Source of the DNA: Trileptium ribeirensis
Lineage: Eukaryota; Nematoda; Enoplea; Enoplida; Thoracostomopsidae
Assembly: GCA_030248225.1 (NCBI GenBank)
Contig: JASANE010019339.1
Coordinates: 1-64,000 of the forward strand
Direction of reading: 5' to 3'
DNA: 64,000 nt
Part shown: positions 12,690-23,201 of the stretch, in pieces
How positions within the stretch are numbered: the stretch's first letter is position 1
Layout: every line of letters starts with the position of its first letter
Program-made: the position numbers and the translations under genes
The notes under the pieces: model-generated
What the model saw: the letters and a program-made list of their open reading frames with translations, nothing else
Database searches by the model: none
What the model was told of the DNA's origin: nothing

Positions 12690-13010
12690 GAGGCAAGGAC
12701 AGGGGCTTGCCTACCGGGGCCGGGAGCGGGGCTTGCCTACCGGGGCTGGGGCCGAGGCTTGCCTACAGGGACCGGGGCTGAGGCTTGCCTACAGGGGCCG
12801 GGGCTGAGGCTTGCCTACAGGGGCCGGGGCCGAGGCTTGCCTACAGGGGCCGGGGCCGAGGCTTGCCTACAGGGGCCGGGGCCGACGCTTGCCTACCGGG
12901 GCCGGGGCTTGCCTACCGGGGCCGGGGCTTGTCTACCGGGGCCGGGGCTTGCCTACCGGGGCCGAGACCGCGGCTTGCCTACCAGGGCTAAGCTTGCCCA
13001 TGCCGGGGCT
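12690..13010. repeat. GC-rich minisatellite
   Basis: Tandem units of about 26 bp (AGGCTTGCCTACAGGGGCCG plus a GGGCCG-type tail, about 12754-12890) change into units of about 20 bp (CTTGCCTACCGGGGCCGGGG, about 12890-12965). GC is far above the surroundings. More than one + frame stays open (Gly/Ala/Pro/Leu-rich) because the unit lacks stops. There is no evidence for translation. Confidence 0.9.
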
Positions 13011-13855
13011 AGTTGAGAAGTACTATGTGTTCGATTTTCCAGCGCATATAAAGCATATATATACCACATATATATACGTACATGCGACAGGGGGGTGGAA
13101 GGGAGTAAAATCTCCCCATGGGAATCCGGACCCCCACCCCGTGGAGTGAGGTGCACTGACAGGCGATTATTTAACGCCAGCGACCAAAAACATGTCACTA
13201 CCGTACCGACCACCCCTCACAAAAATTTCGCCCGCTACCCCCTCCCGGGGGTTATTCCACTGGCGTGTATGCATCGTCGGCATCTATGCAAATATATAAA
13301 TAACCAAATCATTGTTTATATAATTACTATTGTTCAATATTATTATGTAAAAATAAATTGAACAATTTGGCATATTGTATCATGCATTAAAACAATTTCA
13401 CAGCTAAAGTTCACAGTTTCAGGAAAGTAATGTGGAATTTACACTGTCTTAGTTAGTAGCAAGCATTATGTCTACAGCTGGAGCTCCAGATTGTTTATCT
13501 GCTCTACTAATTTGGTACCAGATTGTTTATCTGTTCTACTAATTGAAAAATATTTTTTCTGAAACAGTAGACCCGGCACCTAAATTTTACCTTTACCGGG
13601 GCTTCGACGTTGCCCCGGGCTAAGCCCCGGTACATCCCTACTGTGCGATTATATAACTAACTTATCGTTTTCCTTAGATTTAGCACTAATAAGTTCCTTA
13701 TCCGTTCCTTTTATGAGGTTTACACGGTTACACCCGACTGGAATGCTCCCATGATTTATTTCGATAGCTTAATCTGTTCCTTAGATTTAGGCAGATCATC
13801 CGACAGGAATACCTGCGCGAGTTATCGGGTTAATTAGATGCCTTAAATTAATAAG

Positions 13856-14011
13856 CTGGCTAGTCCAAAATGGGGGGCTCGGCTTTTTCGGCTGCCCCCG
13901 GCTCAAAGACCCCTGCTGAAAAAATAAACGTCTAAACGCGACAAAATCCGGCAACCCCCGGCCGGTGAGCCGGGCCCCCCGGCTATAATTTCCGAAGTTT
14001 GGACTAGCCAG
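13856..14011. mobile_element. 156-bp MITE with CTGGCTAGTCCAAA termini
   Basis: CTGGCTAGTCCAAA at the left and TTTGGACTAGCCAG at the right are exact inverted repeats. The flanks carry ataag on both sides (13851-13855 and 14012-14016), a 5-bp target duplication. The interior is GC-rich with GGGGGGC/GCCCCCC blocks that would pair. A second copy lies at 23053-23201 and half copies at about 24220-24285 and 25305-25372. Confidence 0.85.
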
Positions 14012-14193
14012 ATAAGTATGCTAATAATAATGATAAAACATTTATAAAGCGCGTTTTTCGCAGAAGCGTGACAAAAGCGCTGGGTATGAACACCATTAAA
14101 GAAGTCAGGTGCTACAAAAATTCATCGTCAAAAAGCCGGGAACTGATGAGTTTTCAGTTTAGATTTGAATTCGGATAAAGCCAGATTTGGATT

Positions 14194-14795
14194 TCATAAA
14201 ATACTTGGTAAGGTGTTGCATTCCGATGGTCTCGGAAAACAAAAACTATTGTTTCGTGTTTCGTTGATTCGAAGAATTCGCTCATTGGCAAGCCGGGCCG
14301 CTGACGATTGGTTTAGCATATCAATATAAGATGACGTACTACAACTTAACGCATTGTAAATGAGTAGACGTATCTTGTACTTAATTCGTCGAGCTAGTGG
14401 CAACCAATGTAGTTGTCTCAAGACGGGGCTTATATGTTCGTGTCGCAGAGTATCGGAAACAATTCTGGCCGTAGTGTGGAGAAGACGACGAAGTGGCGAA
14501 AGGTAAACCGGATGCAGACCACCATACAGTGCATTACAATAGTCAATTGGAGACATGACGAAAGCTCTCACGATTGAATGAGTTGTATCAACATCCAGGA
14601 GGTTTCGAAGTCTTCCTATTTCTATTAGTTGCCAGGTACAAGAAACTGCTAATTCTGCCAATTTCGTATCGAATGTAACGCCTAAAATCTTTATTGTATC
14701 AGCGGGATTGATCGCCTTATCTCCAAAGTTTAGGGATGAACCGCCATATTTCAGCCGACCAAATGCATTAGCCCAGTTTTAGATTTATCGAGCTT
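14194..14795 (-). pseudogene. Non-LTR retrotransposon reverse transcriptase, C-terminal remnant
   Basis: Minus-strand frames read LLKLDKSKT, then after a one-base slip KILGVTF, then AFVMSPIDYCNALYGGL, LRRLLHTTARIV and ISPVLRQLHWLPLARRIKYK. These are the hallmark blocks of the RT thumb and post-RT region of CR1/L2/Jockey-type LINEs (family pattern: KVLGV, SRLDYCNAL, LHWLP, RI.YK). The piece between KILGV and the DYCNAL block is shorter than usual, which suggests an internal deletion. The 5' part, endonuclease and 3' tail are missing. It is a dead fragment. Confidence 0.85.
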
Positions 14796-15059
14796 TAATA
14801 GTATGCTTTAATTTATACTAATAGTTATATCGGAGCGATCATACCCGACCGGAATGCTGATCACGATACTTATTAGATTACATGACATTAGACCACCGTC
14901 TAATTTTCACCAATTGCTACTTCTAAACCGGAAGTCACAGCCGTCGTGTAGCCTGGAATAACGCGCAATTATTTTGCGCCTAAAGCTTTTACGTTCCTTA
15001 AGAAGATATGAAATAATACCCAAAGAAATACGAAATTAACTCAAAAACTAAGTTTTGAC

Positions 15060-16480
15060 CTCGCCTCCTACTGGTGTTATATTTGGGTGTTTTGATGAGG
15101 AGGAGGTTCGGATGCGTATTTTCGTTATAACGACTATCGGAATTAAAAAGGAGACGGGATCTCGTGGCTCGAGTCTAGTGATCAGTACTCGTGCCCTATA
15201 TTTTGAGATGCGCGTGATCCTTGCTCAGCTCTTATCATTCCGATTCTAGATAGTTGAGCAACAAACGCGTTTAAGGAATGTTTATTCCAAAATATGATAA
15301 AACGTTAAGGAACTGGTATTATTACCCGTAGATCACCTAAGCAATATGCTTGAGTACTCGTATTTAAAAGCCGCGGCACTATTGTTTAGTACCGTATTTA
15401 CGATCACTCTAAGACTCCACCGATACTCTTGCACAGTCGGACCTCTCAACTATTAGTTTTGACTTCGATTTGGCCACAAGTTCACTCAAAGATCCTCGTT
15501 CTATTACTTTGTAGTTTAAATTATGTTAACTTCCTAATACATAGACCTAAGTTATGGCAACTAATGTTTAGAAAGTATAGGTTCAGCGATAGTGGTTTTA
15601 GGTTAGGTTATCTGTTACTTTAATAAAGCCGTTGTGGGTTGACACAACACGCTTCCGGCTGGCTGACGCACCGTGTATTTGATTACCTTATCCTAAGCCC
15701 TAGATTTACGATAATGCCGATAAAACAATCCGAACCCGGCTGGCTGCCGAGCTACGTTACTAAAACTGTACGGTAGCGGTCGACTACTGTACAGTTGAAG
15801 TTTGTGCGAGCCCCGGCCGGCTGCTTGCGCAGGGAGACATGTGGTTCCCGTCTGGCTAGCCAAGAACAGTAAGTGGGATCTACGGCGAGTGAGGTGCAAT
15901 CGATGTCTCGCCCCTTAGTCGCCCGGTCTACTCAAGAATAGTACTACTTGCTCCTCCGACCACGGCTGGCTGCCAGACTTCACAAGTAGCATTACTATAT
16001 TAGCAATCCACCTACAGTCTTGCCCGGGTTTTGCTCAGTCGACACAATGGCCGAAATTTTTAGCGTATTACTAATCCTAGGTTATATTACTCTATCGCTC
16101 CTACTACTTTTATAGCCACATTTCTCTGAGGTTTTTATTTGGGAAAACTAGTATTACTAAATAGTTATTAGTTTTTATTAAATACTTAAATGTACAGCTA
16201 CCTCTAATATTTCCCCAAAACAACAAAATATCAATACAATCTCGTGTCGAACTCAAAACGCATTACTTTTGCGTTACACTGCAATCCTGCCAGGAATGTA
16301 CTAAATCAAAATCCAGAAGCTAAATAACGACAGAAATATCGCTTTCCATTACAAATCCAGTGCCGAATCATAAAAAATAACAGCCGCCGTTATAACACCG
16401 TGATGACGCCTAGCTACTAGCTAGCTGGTAGCCAATTGGTAATATTAAAACATTTAAACTAAAAATATATTCAACGTAAT
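15060..16480. repeat. Degenerate repeat family, second copy
   Basis: Matches 17110-18490 in order: a GATGAGGA-type opening, TATTTTGAGATG, AACAAACGCG, AGTATAGGTTCAGCGATAGTGG, GGGTTGACA, then GGCTGGCTGACGCAC and a series of CCCGGCTGGCTGCC phrases, ending with a TTATAGCCAC word. The two copies are offset by ~2.0 kb and are strongly diverged. They could be old tandem duplicates or long direct terminal repeats. No coding region was found between them. Confidence 0.6.
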
Positions 16481-17109
16481 CAACTCGATGTTCCACAACT
16501 TCCACAGAACTATAAGCAAGACTAGACTACTAACAGAAAAACTTATTAAGCATAAGCTAACTAATAACTAAAATAAGTCGATATCATGCAAATTAAGTTA
16601 TAAGAAATTAGGATTTTGATAAAATTTTAAAAGTTTGAAAGGTTAGGGTCCTATGTAATAAGGAATTTGGTTATTTGAAAACAAATTTTATGAAAATTTT
16701 GGCCCTGGGACCAAAGGTACCTTACTAGACCCCAACAACAGAAACAAAACCATGAACATTTATGCAATAACAATTACTACGACTTACTGTGGTAGCTAAG
16801 TAACCACCACACTTTTAAAAAAATAAAAATATTAATTCACATGAATAATACACAGTAACCGCGACTCCGACCAAATCATACAACTAAAACCCATGTTAGA
16901 TAACTAAAAGGTTTAAAACAAAATAAGTAAATTAGTTTAAAACAAAATCTAAGATTTAAGCGACTAGTGAGATAGGGGCCAAACAAATGAAAATTCGAAA
17001 AACCCAATTTTTTGGTTTCGAATAGGGTTTTGGGTATTTGGGCGGGTTTGGACCCAAGGACTTTGTGTGTAGCCTGGGAAACCCCGACACAGGCTGCATG
17101 ATGTAATAT
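16481..17109. other. Spacer between repeat copies, nothing recognised
   Basis: AT-rich sequence without an identifiable gene. A minus-strand open frame of 101 residues (16876-17181) is Phe/Leu-rich, spans the repeat boundary and has no recognisable motif. Confidence 0.35.
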
Positions 17110-18490
17110 TTTATTATTTTGATGAGGATGGGTGTTTTTGTTATGACGGCTTTCGGTATAAAAGGGGAAGGGATTCGTCACCTGAAGATGTGCGATTTGA
17201 GGTATGTCGGTGGGACGTTCTAGCGGCGCGCGCCTTTGCTTTCGGTGATCAATACTCGTGCCCCGTATTTTGCGATGTGGCGCAATCCTTGCTCTGCTCT
17301 AATCACTGCGATTTTAGACAGTTGAACAACAAACACGTATAAGGAATGTTTATTATGAAGTAAACAAAAATGTTAAGGCACTGGTAATCGTAGATCACTG
17401 ACGCCACTATTCTTTAGTACCATATTTTAGATCGCACTAAGCCTACACCGGTCACTCTTGCACAGTCTGTCTTCTCCACTTTTACACAACTCGGTCACTC
17501 GTTTCAGCTTGCACGACAATCCATATTTCTACTACTTTCGAATTAAGTTATGTTACAACGTCCTAATACTTGGGTCTGCGTTCTTAGGCTTACGTTATGA
17601 CAACTAATGTTTAGGACGTATGTGTTGAGCGATAGTGGTTTAAAGTTTAGGTTATCTATTACTCTAGTATAGTCCTTGTGGGTTGACAAAACACGCCCCG
17701 GCTAGCTGACGCACGGTGCGAATATTTCATTACCTTAACCTGTGCCTTAGATTTACACAAATAATTGCCAATTATGTTAAACAAGCGGACCCCAGCTGGC
17801 TGCCGAACTACTTTACTAAAACTGTGCGGTAGCGGTCGACTACTGTCCAGTTGAAGTCTCTTACTCTATATGATCCCCGGCGAGCTGCTCGCAACGTGAG
17901 ATCCGTGGCTCCCGGCTGGCAGGCGAAGAATAGGAAGTGGGATCTAACGGCAACTCGATGAGGTGATCGATTCCTTGCCCCTCACTCGCCTGGTCTACTC
18001 AAGAATAGCAATACTTGCTCCGCCGATCCTGGCTGGCTGCCTGACTTCACAAGTAGTGCTACTATACTTTTTGAAACCATCCTACACTTGGGGCCTGGGT
18101 TTTGCTCATTCAATGCGACTGCGAAATTTTTAACGTATTACTAGCCTTAGGTTATGCTATTCTATTGCTCCTAGTGTAGTTATAGCCACTTCGATGCTAT
18201 ACTTTTTAATTGGGACAATAATATTTTAGAGTTAAATAATATTGGTGTCAAAAATACCTATTTGTGGCGCCGTTCCACTCCGTAGCTTGTTCTTTAAGTT
18301 CCAAAAAACCTACAAAGACCAATAAATAAGCTTTGCCAAGTATACTCAACGCAATTCTTTTACGTTAAACTCTCCAAATGTAAAAATGAAACGCTTTCGC
18401 AACTCCAAGTCAGCACACAATCTTTAAACCAAAAAGCATAAAAACCATTCATAAACCATTAGTATAAGATCTTGAATATTGCTGCACTAA
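17110..18490. repeat. Degenerate repeat family, third copy
   Basis: Direct copy of 15060-16480, sharing the order of GTGATCAATACTCGTGCCC, AACAAACACG, TTGTGGGTTGACA, GCGGTAGCGGTCGACTACTG and the GGCTGGCTGCC phrases. Substitutions and small indels are frequent. Confidence 0.6.
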
Positions 18491-18519
18491 TGCTATAACA
18501 CAACTATTATTTTATAAGA

Positions 18520-18970
18520 TTTGAATGGGGGTAGGACTTGGTGGGTACTTTTCTTTATGGCGGCTATCGGTAATTAGAAAGGGGCGGGATTCGTCGCCTG
18601 CAGATTGTGTGGTTCGAGCTGTGGCCAGTAGAATGCCGGTGGGAAACGAAGTTCTCCGTATTCCTTGTGCGTATGCCTGTTTATTTCTAAGCGGTACGAT
18701 TCTCTTGAGCGCTGCAGCGGGACCAACTCTGCTCACTCTGGTTTCTGCTAGTTAACCACCAAAGCAGTAAAAAAGTTTATTTAAAATGATTAGAACACAG
18801 ATAAACCGCAATTCTTTAGCACCACTTACTTAGCTCATACCACTGATGCGTCTCATTTTATTTCTGACTAGGCCACTATATACCCAAGGCTCAGTTCTTT
18901 AAGCCTGAACGCCTGGGTTTTATTTGGGGAATGATATTACTATAATTATTTAATACTGATATTAATGTAC
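18520..18970. repeat. Degenerate repeat family, partial fourth copy
   Basis: Opens with TTATGGCGGCTATCGG and GTGGCCAGTAGAATGCC, closest to the copy at 11880, and is truncated after the ATTTGGGGAATGATATTACT segment. Confidence 0.55.
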
Positions 18971-20015
18971 CTACGTGTGATGTAATCTAATTCTTACTCA
19001 CGTAGCAGCCCTTCACTTTACACCGCAGCAGATCCTTCTTTGGAACTCCAATCCAATAAATAAAATCAGAAATATCCAAACTCGTTGAGACTAACCCTAC
19101 AACAGCCTTATGAAGCACGCAGTTCTTTGCGTGGAAATCAATAAGAATAAACAAAAAGCATAACAGAACATATAAACGTCGAGACCGCATTCTTTGCCCA
19201 CCAAAATAGGTGAAGGCAAATCAAGACTGATATATATACCAACTAAAACAAATATATATGTATATATATCAGGGAGTAAAACCGTAATTCCGGTTCCGGT
19301 TTCGGCGAAAATCGTGTTCCGATTGCGGTTCCAGCAAAGGGCAAAAACCATACCGGAACCGGAATTCCGGTTTTTTCCACATTTTTGCTTGATCGGTGGC
19401 CCAAACATATGTATTATACATATATAGGGACCATATATGCTGTCATGTAATATATTATTGATGCCTATATTTTGTAGGCGTACGGGCTATGCGTCGGTGT
19501 AGGTGTGCAGTATAGTCCAATTAATCAAAAATTTTACCCATAATGTTCAAGGCTTGAACAGGAGCTTCACTATTTTCACAAATTTTTTCTCATGATTTTT
19601 TGTAATTTTTTTCATTACTGCTACTAATAATTTTACGCTCGCTTTGTGTACGATGGAAGAAACATACAATTATTGTTTAGGGTTGGTGCGACACTTAGAG
19701 GTAAACCTACTACCTTCGTACGACTACCTATGAATATTTGATACTAAAATATTAAGGGCCGAAAAAAATATAAGTCGTCTGTGCGAACGGATCTACATAC
19801 ATTGGAAGCCGCTGCAGTATTGGGAAAGGTGTTTATGTGTAGTATTTACAAAATTGTTCATTTGAAAATTATAGTACTTTATTTAAAATGCATTATTTTG
19901 TAGAACTCAAAGAGTAATGCCACTTTAGTACACCACAGTCACATATGCGTCCCAACAGAATCTTGTTCTATACAAATATAATTTAAAATTCTTAAGCGAC
20001 CTGAAAGGCTTTAAA
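18971..20015. other. Spacer with one MITE fragment
   Basis: Apart from the element fragment at 19270-19410 I see no gene, RNA or repeat boundary here. Confidence 0.35.
19270..19410 (+). mobile_element. L-end fragment of the CCGG hAT-type element
   Basis: CAGGGAGTAAAACCG at 19270 is followed by the usual hairpin-forming series of TTCCGGTT and AACCGGAATTCCGG words and CATTTTTGCTTGATC. The copy stops after about 140 bp. Confidence 0.75.
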
Positions 20016-20023
20016 TCACGGCC

Positions 20024-20239
20024 GGCCCAAGTCAAGCTGAGGGGCGTGACGTCATAGGCTGGTATGTCGTTCTACATATACTAAGCCTAAGCCTAAGCCT
20101 TAGCCTAAGCTTCGACCTTTATATGGCCCCTAGATCATAACTGAGCCTAAGTCGGGGGGCTGCCGCCCCCCGAACCCTCCGCACTAAGCTGTTCCTTTTT
20201 CAACGATATAACGTTACGCCCCTCAGCTTGACTTGGGCC
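20024..20239. mobile_element. 216-bp hairpin MITE with 8-bp target duplication
   Basis: GGCCCAAGTCAAGCTGAG at the left end is matched exactly by CTCAGCTTGACTTGGGCC at the right end, and the stem extends past GGGGCGT. Flanking tcacggcc at 20016-20023 and 20240-20247 is a perfect 8-bp direct repeat, which indicates hAT-type insertion. The interior carries four GCCTAA-type hexamers (20080-20107) and a GGGGGGCTGCCGCCCCCC palindrome. Confidence 0.88.
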
Positions 20240-20247
20240 TCACGGCC

Positions 20248-20420
20248 TATGTCATCTTTAAGAGCCTGACAGCTTAGAGCGGAGGGATCGGGAGGCGGCA
20301 GCCCCCTGACTTAGTATTAGTACATGGCTCATATAGAGACCTTAACTTAGGCTAAGACTAAGGCTTAGTGTATCGAGAACGGCATAGCATGCATTTCACT
20401 TCCGCCTCTAAAGGTGACAT
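20248..20420. repeat. Inverted, diverged relative of the hairpin MITE
   Basis: Read in reverse, this segment repeats the interior order of the MITE at 20024: GGCGG..., CACTAAGCC, CTTAGCCTAAG, a CATATAGA-like word, CTAAGTCAGGGGGCTGCC and CCCTCCGC. It lies directly beyond the target duplication, so the two copies sit tail to tail. Confidence 0.6.
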
Positions 20421-20750
20421 TGGCCATAGCACGTGTCGAAAGATTTAACAGTGTTACAATACAAAACCTTGCGGAATCGGTCACAGTAAAGTTCCTTGTT
20501 TTTCAGTGCTATAAAGTTGATTTATCAGCAAATGTGTCGTTGTCATAATGTATAGCGCTATATCGGTGAAACGTAAATGCAAATAATATTTACACGTCGC
20601 CGAAGCTCTCTGTTATATTCTTAACAGTTTTTCCTTTATAAATTAGGCGTTCTTTGCTGATTAAAATTAATTTTTTGTTCCAACTGGTGTGGCGAATATA
20701 ATGTAGCTAGGATTTGCCAAAGGGTTTTTATTCTAGGTCAGAATGAATAT

Positions 20751-20800
20751 TATTACACGATATTACACGAGTTATATTACACGAGACAATATTACACGAG
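20751..20800. repeat. Short tandem repeat of TATTACACGA
   Basis: Four copies of TATTACACGA, two adjacent and two separated by 3-6 nt. Confidence 0.8.
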
Positions 20801-20962
20801 TTTTTAGTTCCTGTGAATCGCAAAAGGTGAAAGGTGTCGCTGCTCCAAGTCATGTAGCACTATGCTAGTGTATGTTTTAAATGTATAATTTCTTAGGTGT
20901 TACTCTGTGTTAGGTGCCATTTGTCGAATAAAACGGCTTAATATATGTTGTAAAGTCGGACA

Positions 20963-21036
20963 GAGATAGCTCTTTCGGTGGATGGCCTGCTATCACATCC
21001 AAGGGAGGGAAGCCGTGGGTTCGAATATCACACATA
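20963..21036 (+). repeat. tRNA-like SINE head
   Basis: An A-box-like TAGCTCTTTCGGTGGATGG and a B box GTGGGTTCGAATATCAC stand at tRNA spacing, followed by CCCAGCTTTTCAGCTGG. The T stem is mismatched and no acceptor stem forms, so this is a tRNA-derived repeat and not a working tRNA. Confidence 0.5.
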
Positions 21037-21473
21037 CCCAGCTTTTCAGCTGGCCGTGTTTCAAGTTCCTTCTTTAAGCTGCTACCGTTGTACCAAAATG
21101 AAAAATTATTATGTAACTCCAACTCGATATTGTTTATTTGGGCCTGTAAACTATATTTATTATATTTGTTAATGCCCACTGAAGAAAAAGAGTGTAGCAC
21201 CGGAACTTCCGTGTGCGCAGGAGACCACTACACTATGCACCCGCTTGAAGCGGTTAGTAACTTTATGACTTTCTATTCTAACCAGAGAATTGACGCTTCA
21301 AGTTATTGTAATGTGTGATGTCTACGCCACCCGCGCTAAGACCTGCGGAGCAGCCGATTTTTGGGTTCATTACTCTTCGTATAAACTGATTTGCACGTGG
21401 ATCACGTCAGATTTGCCATATATAAGCTTGCTATATTATTTTTGTTAAATCCGCTCTTTAAAACGTTGGACTA

Positions 21474-21550
21474 GGGTGGGATTCGAGCCCGCGATCTTCA
21501 GCTTTTGGTCCGCAAGCAGGCCCTCTGCCGACTGAGATATCTTTTCCCGA
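21474..21550 (-). repeat. tRNA-like SINE head, minus strand
   Basis: Read on the minus strand: TATCTCAGTCGGCAGAGG (A box) and GCGGGCTCGAATCCCACC (B box) at normal spacing. The acceptor ends do not pair. Confidence 0.55.
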
Positions 21551-21636
21551 CTTCGTCGCAGATATAAAGCTGTTATATCCAACAATCTGAAATGTGCTCT
21601 AACAAAGTAAACGGTGAGTGGGGCGGGGAAGTTTCT

Positions 21637-21676
21637 CCACGCCTTTTGCCGAAACCGGAATTCTGGTTACTTCCTG
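21637..21676 (-). mobile_element. Terminal scrap of the CCGG hAT-type element
   Basis: GCCGAAACCGGAATTCTGG and TTACTTCCTG reproduce the L terminus in reverse, with substitutions. Confidence 0.55.
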
Positions 21677-21832
21677 GTGCATAGCTAACAATTAGAAATT
21701 TTGATTCTGGCAATAATGTATATTAATGTTCTATCCTGTGATGTTCAATAAATTAATGTAGCCTTCCAAGCACTTTATTACACCGTGTCGGATATACAAG
21801 CTTTACATCTATTGTGAGCTCTGTGCAGGGGT

Positions 21833-21903
21833 AGCATGTCGGTATAGTGCCTGCTTGAGTATGCATAGGCTTGAGGTCGTGGGTTCGAATTCCACCCCAG
21901 CCA
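21833..21903 (+). repeat. tRNA-like SINE head
   Basis: An A-box-like TAGCATGTCGGTATAGTGCC and a good T arm GTGGGTTCGAATTCCAC, ending in CCCAGCC. The acceptor stem is poor (GCAGGGG against CCCAGCC). It is probably a tRNA-derived SINE piece. Confidence 0.55.
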
Positions 21904-22579
21904 ACATAGCGTCTGCTTTTCACGTCGCTTTTTCTGCAACATCTTATCTCTGTGTATAAATGGAAATTTTTTTACCTAACACACCGAGTACTTGCATTTA
22001 AATAGTAGTTTATTGTCAGTGTCAGTTTTAATGCAAGAATTGCTACACAGTATACAGAGTGATGTAACCAGTATAATGAAATCATTGATCGAAGATTTCT
22101 GTGGTAATTTCGAAACTATTTCAATTCGTATTAACTACCTAAAATATTCAATTTGCAGAAATGAACTTTCACATGAACTTTAATTTACAGGACCGGAGAC
22201 AACATTAATGTTTTTACATTATAATGGCTAGCCAACCCGGAATCAAAACCTTACGCACCACCCCAAGTCCCTGTCCAAATGCGGACCGGTTGCTTATGAC
22301 GGTAATTAATGAAATATAAGCATATATATTGAATATGCAAAAATATATTTTATATAAAATAGGCCCGTGGTACTCCTTATTGAACGACATGTGGTGTTGA
22401 ATATAACAGCCTTATGTGAAGGCGACCGGTGATAGATCAGTCCATATCAGATATCAGTCAATCACATATTCTGCATGTATAGTTATATATGTGTGTGTGG
22501 CGTATGCATGCTTATTATATGAATTTCAAAAATTATTAATTGAATTTAGAGTCTTATGCAGAATATTAGTTTGTAGACA
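21904..22579. other. Upstream region of the KCC gene
   Basis: No conserved promoter element or CpG-rich segment was recognised. The sequence is AT-rich. An in-frame TAG at 22574-22576 lies two codons before the ATG of exon 1. Any 5' UTR and promoter should lie here or further left. Confidence 0.4.
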
Positions 22580-22664
22580 ATGAATCTTACGAAGGACTCA
22601 ATCCATACTGCAATTGTTGAAAATGGCGAAGGAGAAAATCTCGACAAGGATAAAAAGAGTGATG
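22580..22664 (+). CDS. K-Cl cotransporter exon 1 (start codon)
   Basis: ATG at 22580 opens 28 codons plus one base and ends at donor GTATGT (22665). An in-frame TAG stands at 22574, so this is the first usable Met. The peptide (MNLTKDSIHTAIVENGEGEN then LDKDKKSD) is charged and unstructured, as expected for the variable cytoplasmic N-terminus of KCCs. It is not diagnostic by itself. I assign it because its phase-1 end fits exon 2 exactly (G plus GC) and because no other open first exon was found. Intron 1 is ~8.1 kb and full of repeats. Confidence 0.65.
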
Positions 22665-23052
22665 GTATGTTATTTGAGCATTATAATGAATTTATGTCGT
22701 ACTGTAATGTAATCAGCTGTGGGTAGAAGCGCGGTGTTTTGAACAAAACATCACCCCTTAAGGAGGTAAAATTTTCAGTGTTAAAGTTTTCAGAAAGATC
22801 GCTGATATTCTTCAAGTGGTTACCTAGTATAGCCTACAGACTCTGTAGTTTCAAAACATATATAGCTTTTATGCCATGCAAAATTCCACGTCGTTAAGCC
22901 TGGCTTCCCGCGGGGCCCTGCAATAGTAGGACGGCTCGTGACATCAAGTCAGACGGCGAGTTCGGAGGTGAGAAGTTCAATATGGTGGGGTCAAATATTT
23001 TATATAATTATGTATATATATTTTATATGTATGTATATATATGTAAATAGTG

Positions 23053-23201
23053 CTGGCTAGTCCAAACTTCGGAAATTATAGCCGGGGGGCTGGATCACCT
23101 GCTTGTGGCTTGTCGGCTACGCCAAAAATTTTGCCTTTGTTTTACCTATGTTTTGCCGGGAGGCAGCCGAAAGCCCCGGCCCCCCACTTTGGACTAGCCA
23201 G
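23053..23201. mobile_element. 149-bp MITE with CTGGCTAGTCCAAA termini, second copy
   Basis: CTGGCTAGTCCAAAC at the left and TTTGGACTAGCCAG at the right. Flanks tagtg and taatg match at 4 of 5 positions. The interior GC blocks match the copy at 13856. Confidence 0.85.

Larger units (their letters stand above)
11880..14900. repeat. Degenerate repeat family, first copy with internal arrays
   Basis: The leading word TTATGGCGGCTATCGG (11893) followed by CCAGTAGAATGCC recurs at 18554, with diverged versions at 15126 and 17141. Downstream, short phrases of the type ACACCCGACCGGAATGC recur at about 12336, 12450, 12644, 13730 and 14842, each after an ATTTA-rich segment. No protein was found. The block has been invaded by a minisatellite, a MITE and a LINE remnant, listed separately. 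Confidence 0.55.

Noticed and set aside
12657..13149. Gly/Pro/Leu-rich repeat proteins
   Set aside because: Products of a GC minisatellite that lacks stops in several frames. No splice or start context.
14194..14661. A host gene on the minus strand
   Set aside because: The motifs are those of a LINE reverse transcriptase C-terminus, frameshifted upstream.
15060..18490. LTR retrotransposon with two LTRs
   Set aside because: The direct repeats are highly diverged, and no TG...CA ends, primer site or gag/pol sequence is visible between them.
20080..20107. Telomeric repeat tract
   Set aside because: Only about four imperfect GCCTAA units inside a MITE; not a chromosome end.
20963..21903. Functional tRNA genes
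   Set aside because: Acceptor stems do not pair and T stems carry mismatches; better read as SINE heads.
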